Positions 23,898 through 33,321 of a stretch of 64,000 nucleotides of DNA are shown in pieces. Each line of letters opens with the position of its first letter. Position 1 is the stretch's first letter. The position numbers and the translations under genes are program-made. The notes under the pieces were generated by a model. It made no database searches. It was given only the letters and a program-made list of their open reading frames with translations, and was not told the origin of the DNA. The DNA is taken from NCBI RefSeq assembly GCF_000619825.1, contig NZ_KK211036.1, forward strand, positions 181,787 through 245,786, read 5' to 3'. Source of the stretch: Prevotella sp. MA2016 (GTDB lineage: Bacteria; Bacteroidota; Bacteroidia; Bacteroidales; Bacteroidaceae).

Positions 23898-25197
23898 GAC
23901 GATAGATATAATTTCTCTGGGCTGCTCTAAGAATCTGGTTGACAGCGAGACTCTGATGGGTCTGATGGAGGCTAATGGTTATGCATGCACCCACGACAGC
24001 GACGACCCTCAGGGTGAGATAGTCGTTGTGAACACCTGTGGATTTATTGCTGATGCCAAGGAAGAGAGTATCAACACCATCCTGGAGTTTGCACAGGCCA
24101 AGACCGAAGGCCGCATCGAGAAGCTCTTTGTGATGGGATGCCTGTCGGAACGCTATCTGGCCGACCTGGAAGCTGAGATTCCTGAGGTGGATGGCTGGTA
24201 CGGCAAATTCAACTATAAGAAACTGCTGAACGACCTGAAGGGCGCTGATTTCAACGCCTGCGAGGGTAAGCGACATATCACAACACCGCGCCACTATGCG
24301 TATATGAAAATCAGTGAGGGCTGCGACCGCCACTGTGCCTACTGCGCCATTCCGCTGATTACGGGTAAGCATCAGAGTCGCCCCATGCAGGAGATTCTTG
24401 ACGAGGTGCGCTATCTGGTGAGTCAGGGCACTAAAGAGTTTAATGTCATCGCACAGGAACTGACCTACTATGGGGTTGACCTGGATGGCAAGCAGCACAT
24501 CGCCGAGCTTATCGAGCAGATGGCTGACATCCCCGGTGTGGAGTGGATTCGCCTGCATTATGCTTATCCCACACATTTCCCATGGGATCTGCTGCGCGTG
24601 ATTCGTGAGAAGCAGAACGTATGTAAGTATCTGGATATTGCCCTGCAGCATATCTCTGACAATATGCTGACACGCATGCGCCGCCACGTGACGAAGGAAG
24701 AGACTTACGAGCTGGTGCGCCGTATGCGCGAAGAGGTGCCAGGCATACACATCCGTACCACCCTGCTGGTGGGATTCCCCGGTGAGACCGACGAGGACTT
24801 TGAGGAGTTGAAGGCCTTTGTGAAGTGGGCGCGCTTTGAGCGCATGGGTGCCTTTGCCTATTCGGAAGAGGAGGGCACCTATTCGGCCGAGGCGTATGAG
24901 GATGATGTGCCTGAGGACGTGAAGCAGAGCCGACTGGACAAGCTGATGCGTATCCAGCAGAATATCAGTGCTGAGCTCGAAGCCGAAAAGGTGGGCCAGG
25001 TGCTGAAGGTGATTATCGACCGTCGTGAGGGTGACTACTACATCGGTCGTACAGAGTTCTGCTCGCCTGAGGTGGATCCCGAGGTGCTGATACCAGCTGC
25101 CGAGGCTGAACTGACCGTTGGCGACTTCTACGATGTGAAGATCACAGATTCGGAAGAGTTCGATTTGTATGGAACCACAATCATTAAAAACTTATGA
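23890..25197 (+). CDS. rimO: Ribosomal protein uS12 methylthiotransferase RimO
   Basis: A 435-residue radical SAM enzyme that adds a methylthio group to the conserved Asp of ribosomal protein S12. The N-terminal auxiliary Fe-S cluster Cys are 12 (LGCSKNLVDSE), 50 and 84. The radical SAM triad is Cys145, 149, 152 (GCDRHCAYCAIP). A C-terminal TRAM domain binds the substrate. Full length. Overlaps ftsY by 8 nt and the HU gene by 4 nt. Confidence 0.97.
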   Translation: MSKTIDIISLGCSKNLVDSETLMGLMEANGYACTHDSDDPQGEIVVVNTCGFIADAKEESINTILEFAQAKTEGRIEKLFVMGCLSERYLADLEAEIPEVDGWYGKFNYKKLLNDLKGADFNACEGKRHITTPRHYAYMKISEGCDRHCAYCAIPLITGKHQSRPMQEILDEVRYLVSQGTKEFNVIAQELTYYGVDLDGKQHIAELIEQMADIPGVEWIRLHYAYPTHFPWDLLRVIREKQNVCKYLDIALQHISDNMLTRMRRHVTKEETYELVRRMREEVPGIHIRTTLLVGFPGETDEDFEELKAFVKWARFERMGAFAYSEEEGTYSAEAYEDDVPEDVKQSRLDKLMRIQQNISAELEAEKVGQVLKVIIDRREGDYYIGRTEFCSPEVDPEVLIPAAEAELTVGDFYDVKITDSEEFDLYGTTIIKNL

Positions 25198-25481
25198 ACA
25201 ATAAAGACTTTATCACAGAACTGTCGCAGCGCATGGGTTACACGGCTGACGAAACCCAGCAGCTCGTGAATTGTGTTGTTGATTCAATGGGCGACCATTT
25301 CCAGGATGATGACTCGGTGCTGATTCCTACCTTCGGTACATTCGAAGTGAAAAAGAAAATGGAGCGTATCATGGTTAATCCCTCTACAGGACAGCGTATG
25401 CTGGTGCCCCCAAAATTGGTGCTCACTTTTAAGCCCAATGTAAGCTGGAAAGAACGTGTAAAGAATGGAGGAGCTGAGTGA
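25194..25481 (+). CDS. HU/IHF family DNA-binding protein
   Basis: A 95-residue HU-like protein with the DNA-binding arm and core: [57 protein letters not shown]. It overlaps rimO (ATGA) and the next gene (TGATG), so the two HU-domain genes are made together. The neighbour carries a second HU domain, and they may form heterodimers; that is inference. Confidence 0.92.
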   Translation: MNNKDFITELSQRMGYTADETQQLVNCVVDSMGDHFQDDDSVLIPTFGTFEVKKKMERIMVNPSTGQRMLVPPKLVLTFKPNVSWKERVKNGGAE

Positions 25482-27532
25482 TGGGAAAGATTTCAATACA
25501 AGAGCTGGCCAATGTGCTGGTTGAACGCAAGAAGATGAACCGTCGCGACGCTAGCATGTTTGTTAGCGCCATGTTCGATATTATACAGCAAAGACTGGAA
25601 TCCGACAAACTGGTGAAGGTGAAAGGTCTTGGCACATTTAAGATTATTGATGTAGAAGATCGCGAAAGCGTGAACGTAAATACCGGTGAGCGTGTGCTCA
25701 TCGAGGGGCACGGCAAGATTACTTTCACACCTGATGCGGTGATGAAGGAGCTGGTGAACAAACCCTTTGCCCAGTTTGAGACTGTGGTGCTGAACGAGGG
25801 TGTGGACTTCGATGATGTGGATACCACTACCACCGATGTACCTGAGCCAGAGATAGAGTCGGAACCACTCGTAGAACCCGATCCAGAGCCCGTATATACG
25901 CCTGAGCCAGAGCCTGTGGTAGAGGATCATTCTCAGATGCCGCTGGTGGATTTTGGTGGTATCGAAGAGCCCGTTGTGGCTCCTGAGCCAGAACCCATCG
26001 TTGAGCCCGAGCCTGTAGTTGAACCCGAACCAGAGCCCGAGCCAGAGCCCGAGCCAGAACCTGAGGTTGAACCCGAACCAGAGCCTGAGGCTGTGACGAT
26101 TCGTCCTGAGGCTACAACCGTTCGTCCTGAACCTAAGGTGATTGAAGATATTGCCGACGAAGATATTCCGGAATGGGTGATTGAGCCATACGTAGCTCCT
26201 GCACCAGAGCCTGCACCGGTGGTTGCTCCAGAGCCAGTTGTGGCTCCCGAACCGGCCCCCGTGGTTGCACCTGAGCCAGAACCTGCAAAACCTGCAATCA
26301 ACTCTAATCTGCAGTCGATTCTGAACTCATTCCAAACCATCAAGAAAACACCAGCTCCCGAGCCCGAGCCTGTTGTGGCCCCCGAGCCCGAGCCTGTATA
26401 TACGCCTGAGCCAGAACCTGTATATACGCCTGAGCCCGAGCCCGTATATACACCCGAGCCCGAGCCTGTTCAGTTGACAGAAGAGACAAAGATCACAGAA
26501 GAGTCGCTGATGACAGCTGATGAAGAACTTGAAGCTGCATTCGCTCGCCAGGAGGGCAGAACCATTCAGCCCGAGCCTGTATATACGCCAGAACCGGAGC
26601 CTGTTTACACTCCTGAACCCGAGCCTGTATATACGCCTGAGCCCGAGCCAGAGCCAGTTGTAGCTCCTGAGCCAGAGCCCGTATATACACCAGCTCCAGA
26701 GCCTGTATATGCTCCCGAGCCCGAACCAGAGCCTGTTGCAACACCTGCACCAGAGCCTGTATATGCTCCTGAGCCAGTCGTTGAACCCGAGCCAGAACCT
26801 GAGGTTGAACCCGAGGAAGAAACTGTTGACGAGGAGCCTGAATACAAACCAACCCGTCGCCCCAGAAAGGCTGCCGGTAGGTTAGTGCTCGCCCTGCTCA
26901 CCATGATTCTGGGATTGGCAGTGGGTTATCTGTTTGGTAACTACTATCCATATAAGAACCTGATGCCTGTAGAGAGTAGTGAGACTGTGATCCATGTGCA
27001 GAAAGAGGAAGAGCCCTCTACCATACACAATCACGACATCGACGCCCTTGAGCAGGAGACTACTGCTGCGGAAGAGCAACCCGCTGAGCCTGAGTCAGAT
27101 GCAAAGGCTGATGAAGCCAAAGCTAAAGCCGACGCAGAAGCCAAGGCGAAGGCAGAGGCAGAAGCTAAAGCCAAGGCCGATGCAGATGCTAAGGCAAAAG
27201 CCAAGGCAGAGGCTGACGCCAAGAAGGCTGCTGAGGAAAAGGCCAAATCGCAGGCTGATGCTAAGGACAAAGCCTTCAGCGACAAGTATGACGCGATGGA
27301 CGTGAGAGTGCGCCTGGGTGCCTATCGCATTGTGGGAACCGACAAGGTGGTGAAGGTGAAGGAAGGTGACGATCTTGTAAAGATTTCACGCCGTGTGCTC
27401 GGACCTGATATGGTGTGCTATCTGGAGGTTTACAACAACCTGAAAGCCACTACACCACTCAAGGTTGGACAGGAAATAAAGATTCCAAAACTGCAGATCA
27501 AGAAGAAAAAGAAGGCTGCAACAGCCAACTAA
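25481..27532 (+). CDS. HU domain - Pro/Glu linker - membrane helix - LysM protein
   Basis: A 683-residue protein of unusual design. Residues 1-110 are an HU/IHF-type DNA-binding domain ([40 protein letters not shown]). Residues about 120-450 are a Pro/Glu-rich linker of EPEPVYTP units. A hydrophobic helix (about 468-486, [19 protein letters not shown]) follows a basic stretch ([12 protein letters not shown]), so the N terminus should be cytoplasmic. After an Ala/Lys/Glu helix comes a LysM-like domain (about 612-671, [16 protein letters not shown] ... [12 protein letters not shown]), which should sit outside and bind peptidoglycan. Related HU-SPOR and HU-LysM proteins are known in Bacteroidetes. 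A link between nucleoid and cell wall is inferred. Confidence 0.85.
   Translation: MGKISIQELANVLVERKKMNRRDASMFVSAMFDIIQQRLESDKLVKVKGLGTFKIIDVEDRESVNVNTGERVLIEGHGKITFTPDAVMKELVNKPFAQFETVVLNEGVDFDDVDTTTTDVPEPEIESEPLVEPDPEPVYTPEPEPVVEDHSQMPLVDFGGIEEPVVAPEPEPIVEPEPVVEPEPEPEPEPEPEPEVEPEPEPEAVTIRPEATTVRPEPKVIEDIADEDIPEWVIEPYVAPAPEPAPVVAPEPVVAPEPAPVVAPEPEPAKPAINSNLQSILNSFQTIKKTPAPEPEPVVAPEPEPVYTPEPEPVYTPEPEPVYTPEPEPVQLTEETKITEESLMTADEELEAAFARQEGRTIQPEPVYTPEPEPVYTPEPEPVYTPEPEPEPVVAPEPEPVYTPAPEPVYAPEPEPEPVATPAPEPVYAPEPVVEPEPEPEVEPEEETVDEEPEYKPTRRPRKAAGRLVLALLTMILGLAVGYLFGNYYPYKNLMPVESSETVIHVQKEEEPSTIHNHDIDALEQETTAAEEQPAEPESDAKADEAKAKADAEAKAKAEAEAKAKADADAKAKAKAEADAKKAAEEKAKSQADAKDKAFSDKYDAMDVRVRLGAYRIVGTDKVVKVKEGDDLVKISRRVLGPDMVCYLEVYNNLKATTPLKVGQEIKIPKLQIKKKKKAATAN
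25850..26820 (+). repeat. Pro-Glu codon repeats in the linker
   Basis: Many copies of GAGCCCGAGCCTGTATATAC-like units (EPEPVYTP) and GAACCCGAGCCAGAG-like units. Unit lengths vary but stay in frame. Long near-identical stretches make length variation and assembly errors likely. Confidence 0.85.
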
Positions 27533-27547
27533 ATCAGCAAATAATTT

Positions 27548-27586
27548 AAAAGTTTCTTAAAACTTAGGTTTTGGGAAACTTTTTTA
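27548..27586 (+). terminator. Terminator after the HU-LysM gene
   Basis: AAAAGTTTC and GAAACTTTTT form the outer stem, with an inner AAAAC/GTTTT stem and loop TTAG, followed by T's. Confidence 0.8.
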
Positions 27587-27631
27587 ATATTATTTAGACT
27601 GATAAATAGTGGCAAAGTGCGCTAAAAAAAG

Positions 27632-27639
27632 TATTTTTG
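27632..27639 (+). promoter_or_regulatory. -7 box for the moxR-bat operon
   Basis: TATTTTTG, 38 nt before the moxR start. The -33 element is not well matched. Confidence 0.55.
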
Positions 27640-27677
27640 CACTCTGAAATTAGAAAACAATTAAAGATATAAATATT

Positions 27678-28673
27678 ATGGCAGAAGCTATTGATATCCG
27701 AGAGTTGAATATCCGGATTGAACAACAAAGTGCATTTGTAACAAATCTTGTGAGTGGAATGGACCGCGTGATTGTGGGACAGAAACATCTGGTTGACTCA
27801 CTGCTGATAGGTTTGTTGAGTGATGGACATATTTTGCTGGAAGGTGTGCCTGGTCTGGCTAAGACACTGGCCATCAAGACACTTTCACAGCTCATCGATT
27901 CAGATTACAGTCGTATCCAGTTTACACCCGACTTGTTGCCTGCTGACGTGATAGGTACTATGATCTATTCGCAGAAGGACGAGAAGTTCCAGGTGAAGCA
28001 GGGTCCTGTGTTTGCCAACTTCGTGCTGGCTGATGAAATCAACCGTGCGCCAGCCAAGGTGCAGAGCGCACTCCTTGAGGCCATGCAGGAAAAGCAGGTG
28101 ACTATTGGTAGTCAGACATTCAGTCTGCCCAACCCATTCCTCGTGATGGCTACTCAGAACCCTATCGAGCAGGAAGGTACCTACCCACTGCCTGAGGCAC
28201 AGGTGGACCGATTCATGCTGAAGGTGGTGATAGACTATCCTACACTGGAGGAGGAGAAGAAGATTATCCGCGAGAATATCAGTGGCGAGATGCCTAAGGT
28301 GACACCAGTGACTACTGCCGACGAGATTCTGAAGGCACGCAGCGTGGTGCGCGAGGTGTATATCGACGAGAAGATCGAGCAGTATATTGCCGACATCGTG
28401 TTTGCTACACGTTACCCAGAGCGCTATGGATTGAAGGACCTGAAGGATATGATTTCGTTTGGTGGTTCGCCTCGTGCCAGTATCAACCTGGCTAAGGCTG
28501 CGCGTGCCTACGCCTTCATCAAGCGTCGCGGCTATGTGGTGCCTGAGGATGTGCGTGCTGTGGCTCACGACGTATTGCGCCATCGTATCGGACTGACCTA
28601 CGAGGCTGAAGCCAGCAACATCACCAGCGAAGAAATCGTTTCAAAGATCATTAACAAGGTGGAGGTACCTTGA
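27678..28673 (+). CDS. MoxR family AAA+ ATPase
   Basis: A 331-residue MoxR ATPase. Walker A is GVPGLAKT (56-63), Walker B VLADEINR (116-123), and sensor-like ATQNPIEQEGTYPLPEAQ follows. MoxR proteins act as chaperones for partner vWA proteins, here the next genes. First gene of the bat-type operon; its stop overlaps the next ATG by 1 nt. Confidence 0.94.
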   Translation: MAEAIDIRELNIRIEQQSAFVTNLVSGMDRVIVGQKHLVDSLLIGLLSDGHILLEGVPGLAKTLAIKTLSQLIDSDYSRIQFTPDLLPADVIGTMIYSQKDEKFQVKQGPVFANFVLADEINRAPAKVQSALLEAMQEKQVTIGSQTFSLPNPFLVMATQNPIEQEGTYPLPEAQVDRFMLKVVIDYPTLEEEKKIIRENISGEMPKVTPVTTADEILKARSVVREVYIDEKIEQYIADIVFATRYPERYGLKDLKDMISFGGSPRASINLAKAARAYAFIKRRGYVVPEDVRAVAHDVLRHRIGLTYEAEASNITSEEIVSKIINKVEVP

Positions 28674-29542
28674 TGGAGACATCTGAAATAATAAAGAAAG
28701 TCCGTAAGATCGAGATCAAAACCAGAGGGTTGAGCTCGAACATCTTTGCCGGTCAGTACCACTCGGCCTTTAAGGGTAGGGGTATGGCCTTCAGCGAGGT
28801 GCGCGAGTATCAGTTTGGTGATGATGTGCGAGATATCGACTGGAATGTGACTGCTCGTTTCCATCGTCCTTATGTGAAGGTGTTCGAAGAAGAACGAGAG
28901 ATGACGGTGATGCTGCTCATCGACGTCAGTGGATCGCTCGACTTTGGTACACAGAAGCAGATGAAGCGCGACATGGTGACAGAGATAGCTGCCACATTGG
29001 CCTTCAGTGCTATTCAGAACAACGATAAGATAGGTGTCATCTTCTTCTCAGACAAGATTGAGAAATATATCCCGCCTAAGAAGGGACGCAAGCATATCCT
29101 GTATATCATCCGCGAGATGCTGGACTTCAAGCCAGAATCTACTCGTACGGATGTGAAGCAGGCCATCGAATTCTTGTCGAGCGTGCAGAAGCGACGCACC
29201 ACAGCTTTCATACTGAGCGACTTCTATGTGCGTGGCGATTTCCAGCAGTCGCTGCAGATTGCCAATCGCAAGCACGACGTGGTAGCCATACAGGTGTATG
29301 ACCAGCGCGCACGCGAGTTGCCTGATGTGGGACTGATGAAGGTGGTTGACGCCGAGACTGGATACGAGCAGTATGTGGATACGAGTTCCAAGAAACTGCG
29401 CCAAGCTTACCAGAAATACTGGTTGACAAGGCAGGCACAGCTGAAGGATACTTTTAACAAGAGCAATGTAGATAATGTGAGCATAGCCACGAACGAGGAC
29501 TTTGTGAAATCACTGCTACTGCTATTTAAACAACGAAGTTAA
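28673..29542 (+). CDS. DUF58 (vWA-like) protein
   Basis: A 289-residue DUF58 protein with REYQFGDDVRDIDWNVTARF (44-63), the family signature, and a vWA metal-site motif DVSGS (84-88). Start ATG at 28673, 1 nt overlap with moxR; an upstream TTG in frame is not needed. It is a usual MoxR partner. Soluble, no membrane helix. Confidence 0.92.
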   Translation: METSEIIKKVRKIEIKTRGLSSNIFAGQYHSAFKGRGMAFSEVREYQFGDDVRDIDWNVTARFHRPYVKVFEEEREMTVMLLIDVSGSLDFGTQKQMKRDMVTEIAATLAFSAIQNNDKIGVIFFSDKIEKYIPPKKGRKHILYIIREMLDFKPESTRTDVKQAIEFLSSVQKRRTTAFILSDFYVRGDFQQSLQIANRKHDVVAIQVYDQRARELPDVGLMKVVDAETGYEQYVDTSSKKLRQAYQKYWLTRQAQLKDTFNKSNVDNVSIATNEDFVKSLLLLFKQRS

Positions 29543-30609
29543 TGAAACGTTTATTTCTGCTTATATCACTGATAACCAATGCGATGCTGATGACGGCACA
29601 AGTATCTGTTGAGTCGGAAATCGACTCGATTCAGATCTTTGTGGGCCAGCAGTCGCATCTGAAAATCACTGCTAAAGTGAAGCCTGAACAGAAGGTGGAG
29701 TTCCCCCAGTTTCAGTACACCCAGATGATAACACCTGGCGTGGAGGTGCTGAAGTGTGAGGAACAGAAGCAGGACATCGGTGATGGATTTGAAGCCCGCT
29801 CGATGGTATATACGCTGACATCGTTTGACGACACGCTTTACTATCTGCCACCACTCACCGTGAAGGTGGACGGCAAGCCTGTGAAGAGTAAGAGTCTGGC
29901 GCTGAAGGTGCTCACCTTCGATGTGGATACCACACAGGTGGACCAGTTCTTCGGTCCGAAGGATGTACAGGACAACCCCTTCCTCTGGAGCGAGTGGAGC
30001 CTGCCATTCTGGTTGAGCGTGCTCATGATGGTGCTGATGGCCGTGTGCTACTATCTGTATCTGCGCCTGCGCGACAACAAGCCTATCATCACGCATATAC
30101 GTATCGTGAAGCGCCTGTTGCCACACCAGAAGGCTATGCAGGAGATAGAACAGATCAAGGCCGACAAGATGGTGATATCGGGCGACCCGAAGGAGTACTA
30201 CACCAAGCTGACCGACACGCTGCGTAAGTATATCGAGGAGCGCTATAAGTTTAATGCGATGGAGATGACCAGTAGCGAGATTATTGAGCGACTCACTGCC
30301 CAGCAGGATCAGAAAGCGCTCGACGAGTTGCGCAGTCTCTTCATCACGGCCGACCTGGTGAAGTTTGCCAAGTATTCTACACTCATCAATGAGAACGACA
30401 AGAACCTGGTGAGCGCTATCGACTTCATCAATCAGACCAAGCTGGAGAATCAGCCTGTAGAAGAAACAGTGAAACCACAACTCTCGGAAGAGGATCAGCG
30501 CTCGCAGAAGAGTCGCCGACTGCTCAAGTCGGTCATCACACTCATCTCGGTGGTGTGTGCGGCCCTGTTCGCTTATGTGGTGTTCACCATGTATCAGTTA
30601 TTGAATTAA
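29542..30609 (+). CDS. Membrane protein of the bat operon (BatD-like N-terminal part)
   Basis: A 355-residue protein with signal peptide (1-19, cleavage near MTAQ), an extracytoplasmic beta-rich domain (20-148, SVESEIDSIQIFVGQQSHLK), a membrane helix (about 153-172, LPFWLSVLMMVLMAVCYYLY), a cytoplasmic helical region (180-330) and a C-terminal helix (about 333-353). The layout fits the protein found between DUF58 and BatA in Bacteroidetes operons. Role unknown; probably part of the membrane complex with BatA/B. Confidence 0.75.
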   Translation: MKRLFLLISLITNAMLMTAQVSVESEIDSIQIFVGQQSHLKITAKVKPEQKVEFPQFQYTQMITPGVEVLKCEEQKQDIGDGFEARSMVYTLTSFDDTLYYLPPLTVKVDGKPVKSKSLALKVLTFDVDTTQVDQFFGPKDVQDNPFLWSEWSLPFWLSVLMMVLMAVCYYLYLRLRDNKPIITHIRIVKRLLPHQKAMQEIEQIKADKMVISGDPKEYYTKLTDTLRKYIEERYKFNAMEMTSSEIIERLTAQQDQKALDELRSLFITADLVKFAKYSTLINENDKNLVSAIDFINQTKLENQPVEETVKPQLSEEDQRSQKSRRLLKSVITLISVVCAALFAYVVFTMYQLLN

Positions 30610-30619
30610 AACAGAACAA

Positions 30620-31618
30620 ATGGAATTTGCCAATAAAGAATATCTGCTGTTGCTTCTGCTCATCATACCTTATTTAATATGGTATGTGATGTACAGAAAG
30701 AAAACTGAGCCCACGCTGCGCATGAGCGACACCTTTGCGTTCCGCTATGCGCCACGTAGCTGGAAGGTGACACTGATGCCACTCTCCATGCTGCTCAGAC
30801 TGCTGGTATTTGTGATGATAGTAATGGTGCTGGCACGCCCTCAGACCCGCAACTCATGGGACAGTAAGACTGTAGAGGGTATCGACATCATGCTGGCGAT
30901 GGACGTATCGACCAGTATGCTGGCCGAGGACTTGCGACCCAACCGTATCGAGGCTGCCAAGCAGGTGGCTTCGGAGTTTGTGATTGGCCGCCCCAATGAT
31001 AACATCGGACTGGTGATATTCGCAGGCGAATCGTTCACCCAGTGCCCTATGACCACCGACCATGCCTCGCTGCTGAACCTGCTGCAGAACGTGCGTACGG
31101 ATATTGCAGCACGCGGACTGATTGAGGATGGTACGGCTATTGGTATGGGACTGGCCAACGCTGTGAGTCGACTGAAGGATTCGAAAGCCAAGAGCAAGGT
31201 GGTGATACTGCTGACCGACGGTAGTAACAACCGTGGTGACATCTCGCCTTCGACGGCTGCCGAGATAGCCAAGAGCCTGGGCATACGCGTTTATACCATC
31301 GGTGTGGGCACCAACAAGATTGCGCCTTACCCCATGCCTGTGGCTGGTGGCGTGCAGTATGTGAACGTGCCGGTGGAGATAGACACCAAGACACTGAGCG
31401 AGATAGCCAGTGCTACCGAGGGCGACTTCTATCGCGCCACCAATACCAAAGAACTTCGTGAAATCTATAAGGAAATAGACCAGCTGGAGAAGTCGAAACT
31501 CAACGTGAAGACATTCAGCAAGCGCTATGAGGCCTACCAGCCTTTTGCACTGGTGGCTGTGCTGGCACTGCTGCTGGAAATCCTGCTGCGTGTAACTATA
31601 TTTAGGAGGATACCATAA
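30620..31618 (+). CDS. batA: BatA-type vWA membrane protein
   Basis: A 332-residue membrane protein. N-terminal helices lie at about 8-24 and 57-74, then a vWA domain with the metal-site motif DVSTSM (95-100), and LTDGSNN. A final helix lies near 308-326. In Bacteroides fragilis the bat operon is linked to aerotolerance. Members bind partners through the metal site and are thought to be assembled by MoxR. It is 10 nt after the previous gene. Confidence 0.9.
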   Translation: MEFANKEYLLLLLLIIPYLIWYVMYRKKTEPTLRMSDTFAFRYAPRSWKVTLMPLSMLLRLLVFVMIVMVLARPQTRNSWDSKTVEGIDIMLAMDVSTSMLAEDLRPNRIEAAKQVASEFVIGRPNDNIGLVIFAGESFTQCPMTTDHASLLNLLQNVRTDIAARGLIEDGTAIGMGLANAVSRLKDSKAKSKVVILLTDGSNNRGDISPSTAAEIAKSLGIRVYTIGVGTNKIAPYPMPVAGGVQYVNVPVEIDTKTLSEIASATEGDFYRATNTKELREIYKEIDQLEKSKLNVKTFSKRYEAYQPFALVAVLALLLEILLRVTIFRRIP

Positions 31619-31620
31619 TT

Positions 31621-33321
31621 ATGTTTAGATTTGCTGACCCTACATATCTCTATCTCTTGGCGCTGATACCTGTATTGGCGCTCATCAGATTTCTGACATA
31701 TCGCAATCAGAAGAAACGTCTGCGCAAGTTTGGCGACCCCAAGCTGCTGCGCGAGCTGATGCCTGATGTGTCGCGTTTCCGTCCGGCTGTGAAATTCTGG
31801 ATGCTGCAAGGTGCGCTGGCACTGCTGGTAGCGATGCTGGCACGTCCGCAGTTTGGTACGAAAATCAGCAACGAGCAGCGCGTGGGCATTGAGACCATCA
31901 TTGCCATGGATATCAGTAACTCGATGTATGCCGAGGATATCGTGCCCAGCAGACTGGACCGCAGTAAGATGATGGTGGAGAATCTGGTAGATCACTTTAC
32001 AAACGACAAGATAGGTCTCCTGGTGTTTGCAGGCGATGCCTTTGTGCAGCTGCCTATCACCAGCGACTATGTGTCGGCCAAGATGTTCCTCTCGAGCATC
32101 GACCCATCGATGATGGCTACGCAGGGTACTGACATCGCGCGTGCCATCGACATGGCCTCGCACAGCTTTACGCAGGAGGAAGGCATCGGCAAAGCCATCA
32201 TCGTGATTACCGATGGTGAAGACCACGAGGGTGGGGCGCTGGAGGCTGCCGAGGCTGCCAAGAAAGCAGGCATGCGTGTGTATGTGCTGGGCGTAGGTTC
32301 TACACAGGGTGCACCTATCCCCATCCCAGGCACTGGCGACTATATGAAAGACAACACGGGCAACACCGTGATGTCGGCACTCAACGAGGATATGTGTCGC
32401 CAGGTGGCGCAGGCTGGTGGTGGTGCTTATATCCACGTGGAGAACAACAGTGCAGCGCAGGACCAGTTGGACAACGAACTGGAGAAACTCTCGAAGAAAG
32501 AGACTACCAGCACCGTGTATAGCGAGTTTGACGAACAGTTTCAGGCGGTGGCCATCCTGGCATTGCTGCTGCTGATACTGGAGATATGCGTATATGACCG
32601 TCGCAGTCCGCTGTTGAAGCGCCTGACACTCTTCGGTTCGAAGAAGAAGGCTGCCACGATGGTGCTACTGCTGCTGGCTACTACTGCCAGTGCGCAGACC
32701 GACCGCCAGTATATCCGCGAGGGTAACAAGCAGTTCCGCGTAGGTCAGTATGACAAGGCTGAGGTGTCGTATCGCAAGGCGGTGGAGAAGAATCCCAAGA
32801 ACGCGCAGGCCACCTACAACCTGGGTAATGCGCTGATGGCGCAGAAGAAAGACTCGGCGGCTGTGCAGCAGTTTGAGCAGGCCACACGCCTGGAGACAAA
32901 CCCACTGCGCAAGGCGGCTGCCTATCATAACATCGGTGTGGTTTGTCAGACCCACAAGATGTATGGCGAGGCGATTGACGCCTATAAGCAGGCGCTGCGA
33001 CTGAATCCGAAGGATGATGAGACACGCTACAATCTGGTGCTCTGCCAGCGACAGAAGAAAAAGCAGGACCAGAATCAGCAGAACAATCAGAACAAGGATG
33101 ATCAGAAGAAAGACGATCAGAAGCAGAACGACAAGCAACAAGATCAGAATAAAGATAAAAAGGACGACAAGCAGCAGCAACAGCAGCAGAAGCCTCAGAT
33201 GAGTAAGGACAATGCTGAACAACTGCTGAATGCTGCCATCCAGAATGAGAAGATGACGCAGGACAAGATGAAGAAACAGCAACAGAAACCCCAGCGTCGG
33301 AACGTATTAAAGAATTGGTAA
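31621..33321 (+). CDS. batB: BatB-BatC fusion: vWA plus TPR protein
   Basis: A 566-residue protein combining two bat genes. Residues 1-335 are BatB: two N-terminal helices, vWA with DISNSM (97-102), VITDGEDHEGG, and a helix near 303-318. At 347-360 a hydrophobic segment MVLLLLATTASAQ has the look of the original BatC signal peptide. TPR units follow (QYIREGNKQFRVGQYDKAEV, NAQATYNLGNALMAQKKDSA, AAYHNIGVVCQTHKMYGEAI), then a Gln/Lys/Asp-rich disordered region (about 480-525). The TPR part should lie in the periplasm. The reading frame is continuous through the junction. Confidence 0.88.
   Translation: MFRFADPTYLYLLALIPVLALIRFLTYRNQKKRLRKFGDPKLLRELMPDVSRFRPAVKFWMLQGALALLVAMLARPQFGTKISNEQRVGIETIIAMDISNSMYAEDIVPSRLDRSKMMVENLVDHFTNDKIGLLVFAGDAFVQLPITSDYVSAKMFLSSIDPSMMATQGTDIARAIDMASHSFTQEEGIGKAIIVITDGEDHEGGALEAAEAAKKAGMRVYVLGVGSTQGAPIPIPGTGDYMKDNTGNTVMSALNEDMCRQVAQAGGGAYIHVENNSAAQDQLDNELEKLSKKETTSTVYSEFDEQFQAVAILALLLLILEICVYDRRSPLLKRLTLFGSKKKAATMVLLLLATTASAQTDRQYIREGNKQFRVGQYDKAEVSYRKAVEKNPKNAQATYNLGNALMAQKKDSAAVQQFEQATRLETNPLRKAAAYHNIGVVCQTHKMYGEAIDAYKQALRLNPKDDETRYNLVLCQRQKKKQDQNQQNNQNKDDQKKDDQKQNDKQQDQNKDKKDDKQQQQQQKPQMSKDNAEQLLNAAIQNEKMTQDKMKKQQQKPQRRNVLKNW

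Noticed and set aside
26493..26904. Reverse-strand Ser/Gly- and Gln/Ala-rich frames
   Set aside because: They are the opposite strand of the Pro/Glu repeat in the HU-LysM gene and have no start signals or family likeness.
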